A stretch of DNA of 64,000 bases from assembly GCF_954871325.1 (NCBI RefSeq), contig NC_088777.1:20871366-20935365 (forward strand), read 5' to 3'. Origin of the DNA: Gordionus sp. m RMFG-2023. Its lineage: Eukaryota; Nematomorpha; Gordioida; Chordodea; Parachordodidae. Positions within the stretch are counted from its first letter, which is position 1. Every line of letters starts with the position of its first letter. This document shows, one piece after another, positions 22,930 to 35,213 of this stretch. The position numbers were made by a program, and so were the translations under genes. Under the pieces are notes generated by a model that was not told where the DNA came from, made no database searches, and worked only from the letters and a program-made list of their open reading frames with translations.

Positions 22930-24570
22930 TGTATATATAAGAATTGATAAAAGTAATTAATCTTTTGAGAAAAGTTTCGAGAATTTTAACGAAATACTAG
23001 GAATATTAAATTTAAAAGTTATAATAGTATATAAATTAACAGAAGGTAAAATTAAAGAAAATAATAATATATATAAAATAAATAAAATAAAAAAATAAAT
23101 AAAGAATAAAATATAAAAATCTAGGAATAATTGTAATTTAAAAGTTTGACGTTACTTAATAATATATAAATTAATAGTATTTAAATTAATCGAAGATAAA
23201 ATTAAAGAAAATAATAATATATATAAAATAAATAGAATAAGAATAAAATTATTTCCGATTTATTTTGTTAAAATATAAAATATACATAAAATAAAACTAA
23301 CATTTGATTTATTTTGTTAAAAGAAAAGAAAAAAACAAATGTTATTTAAAAAGTTTGAGATTATCAAAGCGTTTAATAAATCATCTTATTATTCAAAGAG
23401 ATAACATAGTGATTACCTTATCATCGTATTATCCAAAGAGTTAACATAGTGATTACCTTAAATAGTGATTACCTAAAAAATTACTTAGTATGAATTTTTG
23501 TAAAAAAACAATGTTATTTAAAAAGTTTAAATAAAGATTATCAAAGTGTTTTTTGTTAAAAGAAAACAAATGTTATTTATTAAGTTTAAAATAGAGATTA
23601 TCAAAGTGTTTAATATGATCATCGTATTATCTAAAGAGTTAACATAGTGATTACCTTAAACAGTTATTACCCAAAAATTATTTAGTATGAATTTATTACC
23701 AGTATACAATGAAAAAGCAATAAAGTTATATATTACTTCAATTTATGTTTAATTTATTTCTCGCTTATAATATCTAGATTACTCTCTTATTATATGTTTA
23801 ATTTGTTTCTCACTTTATAATATCTAGTTTACTCTCTTATTATGTTTATTATTATTTAATAAATCTTGTTCTTATCGGTTATTTACCAGATAACAAAATA
23901 GAATGCAATTTATTACTTTATTTATATGTAAGAAATAAATAAAATATTACTAAATTAGTATAAATTATCTACTATTATATATCTATTTAATTAGCATAAG
24001 AGTTTAACTTATATCTTTTTTGTTAGAATTTTTATCCTTCAATATGCTAGGTTTGAATTTTAAAATCTTCAATAAGCCAAGTATCTAACACGTAACATCA
24101 TATAATATAATATAATGTGAAATTCCCAGTATAAATTTGTAAAATATATTAATATTTTATTTATATATAAGAAATAAATAAAAAATTGTTTGTACTAATT
24201 TATTGTTCAAACTCTACCTAGTATAATTTATCTACTGTTTAGCTAGTTATATATCTATTTAATTAACACAAGGAATTAATTTATATCTTGATTTTTATGA
24301 ATTTTAATTCATCAATAAGCCAAGTTTGAATTATATCAATTCTAAGCCAAGTACCTAACACTTAATTCTCTTATAATGTAATAATTTCCAGTATAAATTT
24401 TAAAATACAGTACCTAACACTTAATTTAACACTTAATTCTCTTATAATGTAATAATTTCCAGTATAAATTTTAAAAATACACTAATTATTCCACCTACAT
24501 ATTATGATATAAATAGTAGCGTAATAATTTCCAGTATAAATTTTAAAAAATGTTGATTAATAATATAATA
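22930..24570. repeat. Complex AT-rich tandem/direct repeats
   Basis: Several blocks recur in direct orientation: ATTAAAGAAAATAATAATAT near 23050 and 23200, ATCCAAAGAGTTAACATAGT near 23430 with a close relative near 23630, and CTCTTATAATGTAATAATTT near 24370 and 24435. There is no coding content. This is either the far 5' part of the LINE or an unrelated decaying satellite. Confidence 0.55.
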
Positions 24571-24576
24571 ATAAAT

Positions 24577-24780
24577 CCATCTGTTGTATTCTCATAATGT
24601 AAATAATTTCTCCTAACAGATGTATTAATTTCGAAAGGGCGATTTTTATTATTATTACATTGAAAATTAAAAAAAGAATCATTGATTATTGTAAAATTTA
24701 TGTTTACTTTATTTTATGTTATAAGAATATAAATAAGGAGAAAAAAATATAATTAAAATTTAATCATAGATTATTTTGGG
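24577..24780. repeat. Segmental repeat, empty-site copy
   Basis: This segment (ATTCTCATAATGTAAATAAT ... AACAGATGTATTAA ... TTATTATTATTACA then TTGAAAATTAAA ... TCATTGATTATTGTAAAA) is repeated with moderate divergence at 25870-25954 plus 28847-28970. In that second copy the two halves are separated at TTACA by the inserted 25955-28846 element. The copy here has no insertion, so it preserves the pre-insertion state. Confidence 0.75.
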
Positions 24781-25869
24781 ATGATGTAAAAATTCTCAAT
24801 TTTATTATCATTATATTATTAATGCTACGAAATGATCACTGTTCAAGGTGCAGTATACTTCCTTCACGATCTAAAGGACGGAGAAGAGGCTGCTATTAGG
24901 CAAATATATTATCGGGAATTACTATATTATAAAGGTAAAATAAAATAATAAATATTCGAAAATTGGGAATTAATATATTATCAAAATAAAATAATAAATA
25001 TTCAAAAATTTAGAATATTATTAAATATAATTTTTTTGGAAGGAAATAAATTTCATAGAAAATCTATTCGATATTTGTTTTATTGGGAGGAGGCTTTCAA
25101 GTGCCAATATATTATTTGGGTATTATTATTAAAGTAATCATGGAAAATATTCGTCAAATTATTCGAAATTGTTTTTCAGAGGGATGACGCGATATTGCTA
25201 TATTATCCAAAAAAAAATAAAGATTATAATAGAAAAAATAAAATTTGGAATAAATTAAATTATGGAAATGATTCGATTATATAATTTTGTTTTCAAAAAT
25301 ATGCTATATAATTTCAAAAAATATAATTTATCATGGTAGATTCGATCGTATGCATAAATAAGACGAATAAAACGGCGTCCTCCTATCGACAAAAAAGGTC
25401 GCATTTCTTTATTCTTATTTGTTAGACGGATCAAATGGCCTCCTCCTATGGACAGAAAGTCGAATTTCTTATTTCTTATTCCCGGAGTAAAGTTATCCAA
25501 TATGATTTACGATAATATAATCGGAATTTCTTATCAGAAGACATGAAAAATTCGGTCTAAAATTAATTAATCACCCTATGGGTCACTGTTGATTTATTTG
25601 GACAATGATGTTCAACATACCCGTTTGAAAACAAGCTACTGCCTCAAACTGTAGGATCTTATGATTACTTATATATTTAAACAAGGATGTTCAATCAGAG
25701 CCTGGGAATCAACTATTGCCTGAATATTAAGGGATTACAGTAACCAACAAACCTTGGCATTATGAACATTAGAATCTAAATGAAAAATTTACATATTATT
25801 GTAAACTATGCAACACATATACATTATGTTGTACCATTTTTTTTAATATAAAGACTCTTGACCGGACAA
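24781..25869. other. Spacer between segmental repeats, no gene seen
   Basis: Contains an 81-codon minus-strand open frame (25500-25255) built mostly from a 63-bp tandem repeat. Nothing else resembles an exon. Confidence 0.45.
25361..25486. repeat. Two tandem copies of a 63-bp unit
   Basis: AGACGAATAAAACGGCGTCC at 25361 and AGACGGATCAAATGGCCTCC at 25424 begin two diverged tandem units. On the minus strand both encode FLSIGG-x-x-x-IRL in the same frame, because 63 is a multiple of three. The pattern could be a relic of a repetitive coding sequence or coincidence. Confidence 0.55.
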
Positions 25870-26236
25870 GGGTGGGCGTGTTCTATTCTCATAATATAAA
25901 TAATTTAACAGATGTATTAACTCTGAAAGAGCTATTATGATTATTATTATTACAGTTTGTGATGATTTAATGAAACATGTTGACGATTAAATTAAAACCC
26001 ATCCATATAAAAAATATTTTATTTGCAATAATAATTAAAATTAGTGAAGGTCACGGTCCGGTCTTTGGTCCGGACTGGACTGATACCCTCGGACCGGACC
26101 GGACCACTGGGACCGGTCTTTTTATTTGTTTAAAAAACATTTTTTTAACTTAATTTAATTTCTTTTATCATTTTATTAAATATAAGAGTATTATATAAAC
26201 AAAATAAAATTAATTATGAATAATTAATACAAATAT

Positions 26237-28510
26237 TTAATTTAAATAAATGCTAATGTCTTTGTTTGTAGAACTTCCTTGGAAGGAATTAGAAGAGGGA
26301 CTTAATGGAGGCGGTAGATCTATTCCATTCTTTAACCAAGAGCCCGTACACAACAAAGCTTGTATTGTTTTGTTTGAAAGCCTATTCCTTTTTTTAGTGA
26401 CAAGATCTCCTGCTTTCGAAAATATTTGTTCACAGGGGACAGATGTTGCTTGAATTGCTAAAAAACTTCTAGCTGCTAATGAGAGGACTGGAAATCTATA
26501 TAATAAACTATATTGACTATTTAAAAAATATAAAATACCTTTCACTATTGGCTTTCCACCATACTAATATGTCATCCTTTAATGAAACAAGAGGTTCATT
26601 CAAATAGGTGTGAAGTTCTGATATATTTTCTTCAATGATTTCTGCCGATATATAATCCCCTTCTGAATTTCTTTTTTGGGAGAAAATTCTTTCTAAAAAA
26701 CTAAATTCATTGATTTCCTCCTGCCACAAATGTTTGAAAATTAGGATTTAATAAATAAATATTAAAAATATACCTGAGAATCCGTTATTCCTGTATTTTT
26801 TTTATTTTCTATTTTCCTTAAATATTTTGAAAATTTGGTCATATACTCAATTCTATTAAGAGTATTAGGCATGTAAACTTGTTTTAATCTCGGATCCAAT
26901 AATGTTGAGACATATGATTCATAGCAAAATAATTCTTTGAGATATTTCTGCATTTTAACCAGCATGTTATTAAGAATTTCTTTTCTTGTATTGTTATTAT
27001 CCTTTTTTATATTATTTAAAATTTCATTATTTATATTCTCCATATATAACATGGAAATCCCAACTGTAGGATATTTGGATCCTGATAAATCAAGTGTGGT
27101 TTTATAGAAGGGCCTTAGATCTACAGCCTCTTTAAGGTCTTCTTTTTCACACTCAGTAAAGAAAACCCCTTTAAATTGTTTGTAAAAGTACTTCTTCTAT
27201 AGCATCCATGTTCTAAAAATTAAATATTTTTTAAAAATAATTGGATAAAAATGTAAATACCTCATAAATTGTATTCATCATTAAATAGGAGCTATTCCAT
27301 CTAATAGGGATATCAGTAGGGATTTTAAATTACCCTTATTTTCACATATTTGTACATATGCTTGATTTATTTTGGGTAATTTATTTATAGAAAAGGCTAT
27401 GTCTCTACACTTTTCTAGGATAGTTGTAATATATGATAAACCTTCCTGAGATATTAGGTTTAGAATATGGGCACAGCATCTAAAGCCTTTAAATGTTCCT
27501 TATAAATATTCTGCAAAATATCCATGCTTTTTAGGATGTTATTGGCATTATAGTACAGGCCAGTATATTCTCCTCCAATTGATATACATCAATTGCTTCT
27601 TTTATAGCTAAGGATATTTCTTCAGAAGTATGAGGAAATGGGATATGATTTATATCAAGTAAAATATATTGGCATTATAGTACAGGCCAGTATATTCTCC
27701 TCCAATTGATATACATCAATTGCTTCTTTTATAGCTAAGGATATTTCTTCAGAAGTATGAGGAAATGGGATATGATTTATATCAAGTAAAATATTATAAT
27801 GTGCAGTAATGGCTATAAATGAAATTTTATATATTGCTCCACATATCTGTGGTAAAGCTTATTAAATAATTATTTTTATTTAAATTATCTTTTAGAGAAT
27901 TTCTTAGTTTCTCAAAATTAGCTGTATAAAAATTTTTAACTTTGTTTTTTGACCAAATTGTAGCAGTTGAGTTTAAATATCTGATTAAATTATGAAGACC
28001 TGAACTTTCAAAAGTCTTCATTGGCAGAGAGTCTATTATTACCCATTTTATAATGAGTTGGTTCATGATCTGTTTGGAATTTATCCAATGGTATTGAAGA
28101 AAGTGATTTTGTACTTGTGGAGGGCATATTTTAATTAAGAGTAGATTGTGTTTTTGAGATATTTTCATTATTAGAAGTATAAATTTTATGTTTTATCAAA
28201 TGTCTGCTTAAGGTACCTAATTATTTTATTAAGAATAAGGTTAAATTATTTTGACAATTAATTATTAAGACAGTTTCTTAAGAAAAAATAGATATATAAA
28301 TAATAACCAAAATATTTTAATAATAATACTGCTTATTTTGATTAATTTATTGCTTAAAAAATTATAAACAATTATTTTATTACTTGTTGCTGACGATATG
28401 TTAAATTTGGTATTACAGTGAACACATATTCTATGTTTTTTATTAGGACTATAAGTAAAATGTTTCTTGGACAAACTTATGGTTTTCATATTGTAAAAAA
28501 AAATTAACAA
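26237..28510 (-). pseudogene. hAT transposase, copy 1, broken
   Basis: In order on the minus strand are a BED-type zinc-finger start (28489 down: KHRICVHCNTKFNI), an RNase-H-like part with FTTDMWSNI, and a C-terminal hATC dimerisation block (PVLSLAARSFLAIQATSVPC, EQIFSKAGDLVTKKRNRLS). Two short GT-AG introns are visible, 27213-27260 (48 bp) and 26721-26773 (53 bp), at the same places as in copy 2. The middle is interrupted by frame changes and by a 127-bp tandem duplication (27541-27794). The protein would cut and rejoin the element's ends; this copy cannot encode it. Confidence 0.88.
27541..27794. repeat. 127-bp tandem duplication inside the hAT transposase
   Basis: The segment beginning ATTGGCATTATAGTACAGGC occurs at 27541 and again, virtually unchanged, at 27668. 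Copy 2 of the transposon has it only once (around 60600-60740), so the duplication arose after the two copies separated. It shifts the frame, because 127 is not a multiple of three. Confidence 0.9.
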
Positions 28511-28970
28511 AATCTAAAATAACTCCTCTTGAAAAATATCATAAAATAAAATATACAAAAAAATTATATTAATTGAATAATAGTAAAGTAAACTTAAATA
28601 TTAATAAAAGACCGGTCTGGACCACGGTCCTCAACAAAAAGATCGGTCCGACAATCAGTCCGGTCCCGGTCTAAGACCGATAGGACCGGATCGTTGACCT
28701 TCACTAATTAAAATAACACAAGGAGGAATAAAATAATTTTTAATAATGTTTTGTCTATATTTTAATTATTTTTGCAAACAAAATACTTTTATATGGATGG
28801 GTTTTAATTCAATCGTCAATATGTTTCATTAAATCATCACAACACTTTACATTGAAAAATAAATTGTAAAATAATCATTCATTGATTATTGTAAAAATTA
28901 ATGTTTAATTATTGTTATAAGAATGGAAATAAGAAAAAGAAATATAGGTAAAATTTAATCATAGAGCATC

Positions 28971-30384
28971 GCCATCAAGCGATACTTTTAAATTTAAATA
29001 AGCGATATGATAATTTAAATTTAAATAAACGATATGATAATTTAAATTAAGTAAAATTTCCATAATTATATCTGGAGAATTCACATTACAATGGAACGTT
29101 GTATTCGACTGAAACCATCCATGTGTTATTAGTTCTTAATATGTATCTATGAGATTATTTGATGCTATGATATGCACATAACCAGAGTTGGGCATGTTAC
29201 TTAATAAAAGTCAACGACTACCGTTATGAAATATAAAGGCTAAGTTACTGTTAAAATATGGCATTTTATTTTAAATTAGTTTGCTATCCTTTAGCCTTGA
29301 ATAAACTTCAATTAAAAATTGTTTCCTTTTTTACTCTTCTTTTGTTTTGTCTTCAATACATAAAAATTAAATAAAGTTTTTCTTTTTTTACCCTTCTTTT
29401 GTTTTGTCTTAAATACATAAAAATTAAATAAAGTTTTTCTTTTGTTTTGAGTTATTTAAAGTAAAACATGATTTTTGTACTTAGGAGTTCTTCTTACATT
29501 TGGAGTCCTTAGTAAGGTGTTCAGGTAATATAAGTTAGATAACAAGGTCCGGGAGATCGCCCTGCATCCAGAGGTATAATTAGAGTTCCGGAAAGTATAG
29601 TGGGTAGGTTTTATCTCTAATTATGTAAGATAAAACTAACACAACTCCTTTTTGCAAAAACGTTTATTTTTTCACTTTGCGCCAATTTTATTGTAATTTA
29701 TAATTACGCGTTTTATTTTTCCTATAAAAGGGACAAATTTTTATACTTTAAGGATATACTTTTTATTTTAGTTTAAAATATAATTTTCGAATAAAGATAT
29801 ACTTTTCTTTAATTAAATTATGATATACTTTCTTTTGGAAAATAATTTTGAAGAATAAATTTTAATGTTAAATATTTTTGACGTATAAAACTTTTTATAT
29901 TTGTTTAAGATCAATAAAATTTAAAGTAGTTTACGAGTAATTTATTTCTAATAACTTAAATGCCACTTACGAGATCCCAGCAAAACTAACCCCCTACCAG
30001 TCTAACCTTAACTGAAGCTTCGCAACTTCAGTTATAGTCATCAGTTTAAAAAAAAGCTAACAGTTATGGTTCCTTTATTTAGAACATGTAAAAGTTACAA
30101 ATAAGCCATTCGTTACATGATTAAAAATACGAATAAGTGAAAATAGAAAAATGAGATAAAGAATTTTATTGATTCATTTTTATACAGAGTCTAAAATAAA
30201 AAGCAGTATAATAAGAAACCTAAACGAATTTATTAATGTTTTATTGTCTAATTTAATAAAAATTAAAAATGATCTTTTTATAACATTTAATAAAGGAATA
30301 ATCTTTCAAATAAAACATCATTTTCGTCTCAACTTTGGTTCTTTAATCAACATGATGAATCGAGAAATAGGATTCATTCAATTT
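28971..30384. other. AT-rich spacer, no gene seen
   Basis: A GC-richer patch at about 29500-29640 (GGTCCGGGAGATCGCCCTGC) stands out but has no supported product. A direct duplication near 29330-29450 repeats TACATAAAAATTAAATAAAG. No exon was recognised. Confidence 0.45.
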
Positions 30385-30785
30385 ATTTAGTAGACTACAA
30401 CCAGGCATGTCTGGCCCTAAGCCTGGCCCGACCTAGGGCCTATTTTAATTTCTGTATATATACCCGGGCCGAACCAGACCTAAAATTTTTTTAATACACC
30501 CGGATTGGGCCAGGCCTAAATTTTTTTTTAAATACATCGGGTCGGACGTATATTTGAAAACCAAATATTTTAAATCCTCATTATTGGCTATAAAAATTAA
30601 AAATAAATACAATATATTTTTAAAAATTACGAGCCGGGCCGGGCCTGAAAATACTAAACCTGGGCCGGGTAGGGCCAAAAAAGATTTTTGGAAAAAAATC
30701 AGGGCTGGGCCGTGCCTAAATATTTTTTTTAGAAAATCCGACCTGGAACTAGGATATGCAAATGGTTCCGCTACAGGTCTCTGAA
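30385..30785. repeat. CCCGG-type MITE, 400-bp copy
   Basis: GC-rich blocks on both sides (GGCCCGACCTAGGGCC, GGGCCGGGCCTG) are arranged as inverted arms around an AT-rich core. The right end CTACAGGTCTCTGA, reversed TCAGAGACCTGTAG, matches the ends of the copies at 4165 and 43215. Open frames crossing it are by-products of the GC blocks. Confidence 0.5.
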
Positions 30786-31389
30786 TACAACTATGGAAAT
30801 AAAAAAAATCATTTTCATTGGTTCTTGTAAATTAATATAATGTATAATGTTTTTTTTAAATGAAACTTTAAATAATGTGTTTTCGCAATTTATCATCAAA
30901 ATTCGTTTTTACCAAAATACCATCATTTTCTTTCTAGGCTGAAACTTTTTTAATGGCTGCCATTGTATAAAAAAATATAAACGATATATAACAAAATACC
31001 GCTATGAAACGATTTTAAAATAAAGAAATCCTATTACAGTTCTATTGGATTCCCTTGTTGTTAGCCAATACAATCAGACATTGCATTTTAACATTTAATA
31101 CATTTTTATATTAAAAAAATTATTTTTGTTTAAAAAATAGTGAAAAAATGTTTAAAAAGTAACGAGAAATAAACGTTATTTTAAGTTCACAAACAAATAT
31201 AACGGTTACAAAAGTTCTTCGTTATTTTTTTAAATTGGAGATATGTTGTATAACACAACGTTATGTAAATTTTTGCTTAACTCTGCACACAACTGCTTAC
31301 ACTAATCTATTTTTTCCAAACATCTATGTAAATTTTGAAGTGAAAGAAAATCTAGCAAATTTAAAACTAAATAATATGCTAAGGGCAAA

Positions 31390-31485
31390 TATAGGATGCG
31401 ATTAATTGGAGGCATTGGAGACCCATAAAAATGAGGCAGCTAGTAAACATTTGCCCACAAGGCCGCAACTTCGCCAGTCCGCCCT
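31390..31485 (-). repeat. GGGCGGACTGGC-type hAT end
   Basis: Read on the minus strand from 31485: AAAGGGCGGACTGGCGAAG, then GGCCTTGTGGGCAAA. This resembles the start of the element at 16826 (CAAGGGCGGACTGGCCATAA, then GGGCATTTTGCCC). It directly abuts the LINE relic that begins at 31486. Only one end is visible. Confidence 0.5.
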
Positions 31486-33850
31486 TTGGTTCACCATGAT
31501 TTTTGTTTAAATTGGTACTACCTTCATAGTATATTTATATTTCGGTTTTTCCATCAGGATTCCCCAGCTATCATAACCATTTTCTGTAAACTTCCATCTT
31601 CCAATTCTTTGCTTATGTATTGGATAGTTGACTGTACTATGGAACTGTATTTTTTCCTTTCATTTCTGTGGAATTATCCTATCACTTCTGGATAAATTTC
31701 TCCACCTCAAATCACCTCAAATAACCTTGATTTATTTTGATTTCCCACCATTGCTTTGTAAAGTGGAGCCCAAATATTTATAGCTTTCAATTGCCGATAC
31801 ATGCCATTCATTTATGCCAGTCAATGTAAACAGTTCCATCTCCACCTATTACCTTATATTCGGGTTTCCTTTTCGTTGACATTCCATGCTTTTCTTCGAT
31901 ATCTATCCAACTCGTTAGTTTTTTTTTCATTTCATCCGTTTCAGCAAGTAGTACAATATCATCTGAAAATATATTTCAGGGGGTTGATTTTTGCTATGCC
32001 TGGTAAATGGAAGTGACGGGTTCAAACCTCGCAAAGGACTGTTTAATTTTCAAGTTTCTCTTAGATGAATGGTGAGAAAATATGAGTGCAAAGATAATCA
32101 GACAAATAGTCCAGCACTTGCAGTTGTGCTCCCGCATATATTGCTATCAATGATATAACCAACAATTCTTCCACACCTAATTTTCTCAAGCCCATCTAGT
32201 AACCTTCAGCTGCAAACGCCTTCTCCAAATCAATAAACGCATAACGCAGTTTTTTTCCTTTGCAAGATACTTCTCCTGTATTTGTCTCACCACAAAAATT
32301 GCATCTGTCGTGCCTTTCCCTGGTGTAAAATCAAACTGAATTCCATCAATTTTCTTTTGCTCCCATATCCGCTTCTCTAACACTCTCAAATAACTTAATA
32401 GCATGTTCTAGGAGTTTAATACCTCTATCCGCAACCTTTCTCTTTGTATACTGGAATACTCGCTGTTTTTCCTTTTTTATCTTTTTCAATATTATCTTAA
32501 TTTTGTCCTTGTCAATTTGCACCCTGGACCTTTTACTTTTGCACAACTAACTTCATTATCCCATTTTCTCTTCGTTCAAAAGTTAATACCATTACTATCA
32601 ATCACCATTTTTCTTCCATATTTTTCAGACATATAACACCTACCACAGTTTTTTTGCCATCCAGACCACATTTCCCATTCCTTCCGCGCATTCCACGTCT
32701 TTATCAAACTCCTGCTTATGTTATTCTTGCACTTTCCCTATTAACTTCTTGGAATTTCTCTTCGCCACATTGTAAATATCGTTATCACAATTTTCTTTAC
32801 TATTATACTATTTTTTGAAATATTTCGGTTTCAGGTCAGCTTTTGTTATCTCTAGATTCCACCACCCCGTCTCCTTATGTCTAGATGACCCTTTTGTCCT
32901 TCCACATACTTTATCAGTTGTCCCATGGTTTCCCACTTGTTATTTACCCCAAATGCTTCTGCCACCTGCTCCTCTCTTATTGTCAATGTCATATTAAATT
33001 GCTGTCCAGCACTCTCCTCAATTTTTGAACCTTCAGCCTTGGCGCAAACTTTTATTTAGTGATCGTGGCGCCTTTAAAAATGAGACCTCTATTTCTACCT
33101 CCTTTCACATTTTTTAATATGCTCTTCACCCTGCTAACAAATAGTCCACAGCAATTTTAGCGCTAACCAACTTGTAAGTAACCAGCTTTTTTGATTCCTT
33201 CTTAAACATGGTATTACAAACAATCATATCCATAGCATCACCAAAATCCAAAATTCTCTCCCCTTCTGGATTTCTCGTGCTATAACAATAACCTCCACGT
33301 ACTTCCTCATAACCCTCACTATTCGCTCCCACATGTTCATTCAGATCACAGGCCAGGATAATCCCCTCTTCATTTGCTAGTCTCAATGTCACCTACAGAC
33401 TGTCCCAAAATGTATCTTTCTCTTCTTAAATTCTTTCAACCTAAGGGACATATGCCGTGATAATATTGCATAACCTTCTACCAAAGATTATATTGATAAT
33501 CATTATCTGGTTATCTAGTCTCCTAACTTCGATTACTTTGTCCACCCATTTCTCAGCAACAAATACCCCAACACCAGCAATATCATCATTACTTACTTGC
33601 AAGAATAATTTATACTTTTCATTTGTCCTGCTAATTCTTGCGGCATAACCTTTCCATCTGGTTTCTCGTATGCAACCAACATCTATATGCCTTCTATGCA
33701 GTACATCCATTATTACTCCCACTCTCCCCGCTATCATCCCTTCATTCCTGTAACTCTTAATCCAGCAGGTTTCTCTATTTACTATCAGGTCGTTTATGGC
33801 CGTTATATGTTTCGTTTCCGCGAATCGTGGTTCCACCAGGTTTCCCATTC
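31486..33850 (-). pseudogene. Degraded LINE, endonuclease and reverse transcriptase parts
   Basis: On the minus strand, 33850-33126 reads an apurinic-type endonuclease (GRVGVIMDVLHRRHIDVGCI, RETRWKGYAARI, VGVFVAEKWV, DLNEHVGANSEGYEEVRGGY). Next, 32440-32180 reads part of the reverse transcriptase (RGIKLLEHAIKLFE, GIQFDFTPGKGTTDAIFVVR). The region near 31960 reads SDDIVLLAE, the RT active-site box in a form with Ser-Asp-Asp. Many stops and frame changes separate these. The family is different from the intact LINE at 18883-22227. Sequence just beyond 33850 may be its 5' part. Confidence 0.85.
31985..32110 (+). repeat. Possible SINE with a B-box-like block
   Basis: GGGTTCAAACCTC at about 32019-32031 matches the Pol III B-box pattern GGTTCRANNCC. 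It lies in a stretch that interrupts the LINE relic between its RT active-site box and the upstream RT segment. The A-box is weak and no target duplication was confirmed, so the call is tentative. Confidence 0.25.
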
Positions 33851-33950
33851 TTTTTTTCTCGAAGGAGGACGAGGAGACCCATGCTTAGTTGTAATCATTA
33901 GGGATCTTGGAGCAAGGCTTTTTACAATAGGATACCATTCCTGACATCAA

Positions 33951-35213
33951 CCTCTTTAGGTGGTTTTTATACCCTGTAGAGGAGACTGTGATCCTATTCT
34001 AGACCCAGACCGGAAACTTTTTAAACCTTCATTAGCCGCCAAAAGACGTTGCCATCCCCCCGCCTCGATTAGGTTGAAGGTAGAATTTTGAAGAGATAGA
34101 GCATATATAAGCAATGTACTTGCAACGGAAAATATACTTATTATCCAACAATTTCTAATCAGTACTAGCAGCATTTACATGACAAAAATTTACTGAAGAC
34201 AGACCCCCTTCCCTCTAGCTACCCCTACCCTTCAAATCGTGGCCATGGTATAACAACCCTATGATAATAATAAATAAAAATCTTCTAATGAGCTACCATT
34301 TTAACCTCCCAGCAAAATTCTAATTAAATCTCTTTCAGTCTTTATGATATAGACAAGAAATACCGAATAAACATTTGTTAGTGATAATCAACTAGTATTA
34401 TACTAACAGTAATATAAAAATTATAAATTCAAACTGTACTAAAATGTTATCAATGAATTGAATATTTAAAATTTAATTAATTATTAAAAATTGTTATAAA
34501 AATCGATATAAAAATCTATAAATAATTGAGAATTTATTTAATCAGATTAATCTTTAAATAAATATTGTTTACCCTTCTAAAAATTGGAGACAAATTGCCC
34601 CTCTGTCTCTAAGTACTAGATAAACTGTAAGCGGTCGTGCACAAAATTAAATTCGAAAACTTGCAAGATTTTTTTAAAATTTTACTTTAGAAAAATTAGG
34701 GACCTCATAAGAATTCTGGGGCTTCTACAAACCCAATAACCTTACATCAATTACGACTTTTTAATAAGCAACTTGTACCCAATCTTACTTTGACTTTAGA
34801 GAATAGTTAAAGAATGTTTGGGTTACCAAACAGCCTTTATTGAGGAAAAATAAATTATAACAAACTTATAATAAAAATATATAAAAAAATGATTATACAG
34901 TTTAATTAGAAGAGTTTGATTGTTTCGAATGATTCTCATGAAGATTGATACGTTTTGTTAAACATATTTTATAATAAAATTTTTATTTTTTTTTAAATAT
35001 TTTATTTTGATATAGTTTATATAGTATATCTTATTTTGTAAATTGAAATCGTTTTTTAAAAAAATTGAAAAACAAATTTGACCGAATTGTATTTGACCGG
35101 TCAAATACCTAACCATGTTGTAAATATCTGTAGATGTTAGACATAACATAACTTTAAAATATAAATATCAAATCATTTATAACGCGAGTTTTATTTTAAT
35201 TTAGAAAGATATT
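33951..35213. other. Spacer with possible LINE 5' remnant, then AT-rich sequence
   Basis: 33960-34170 has an open minus-strand stretch (AANEGLKSFRSGSRIGSQSP) that might be the LINE's 5' region. From 34250 on it is AT-rich and featureless. Confidence 0.4.

Larger units (their letters stand above)
26042..28706 (-). mobile_element. hAT DNA transposon, copy 1, with both ends and TSD
   Basis: The ends are inverted: TAGTGAAGGTCACGGTCC on the left, and TAGTGAAGGTCAACGATCC when the right end is read in reverse. Direct 8-bp target duplications ATTAAAAT flank it at 26034-26041 and 28707-28714, the hallmark of hAT elements. Subterminal regions are packed with GGTCCGG/CCGGACC repeats, likely transposase-binding sites by analogy. 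It carries a degraded transposase gene on the minus strand. It is inserted in the right part of the left arm of the 25955-28846 MITE. Confidence 0.93.
25955..28846. mobile_element. 219-bp inverted-repeat element (MITE) split by a hAT
   Basis: The left arm starts GTTTGTGATGATTTAATGAA and runs about 90 bp to 26041. The right arm, reversed from 28846, starts GTGTTGTGATGATTTAATGA and matches over nearly all of that length. The flanks carry TTACA at 25950-25954 and 28847-28851, which is single in the empty-site copy at 24655-24659. Removing the inserted hAT and its 8-bp duplication leaves 219 bp. It has no coding capacity. The superfamily is unassigned. Confidence 0.85.

Noticed and set aside
30445-30784. 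Gly/Pro/Ala-rich open frames on both strands
   Set aside because: They arise from the GGGCCGGGCC blocks of the interspersed repeat and lack splice or start context.
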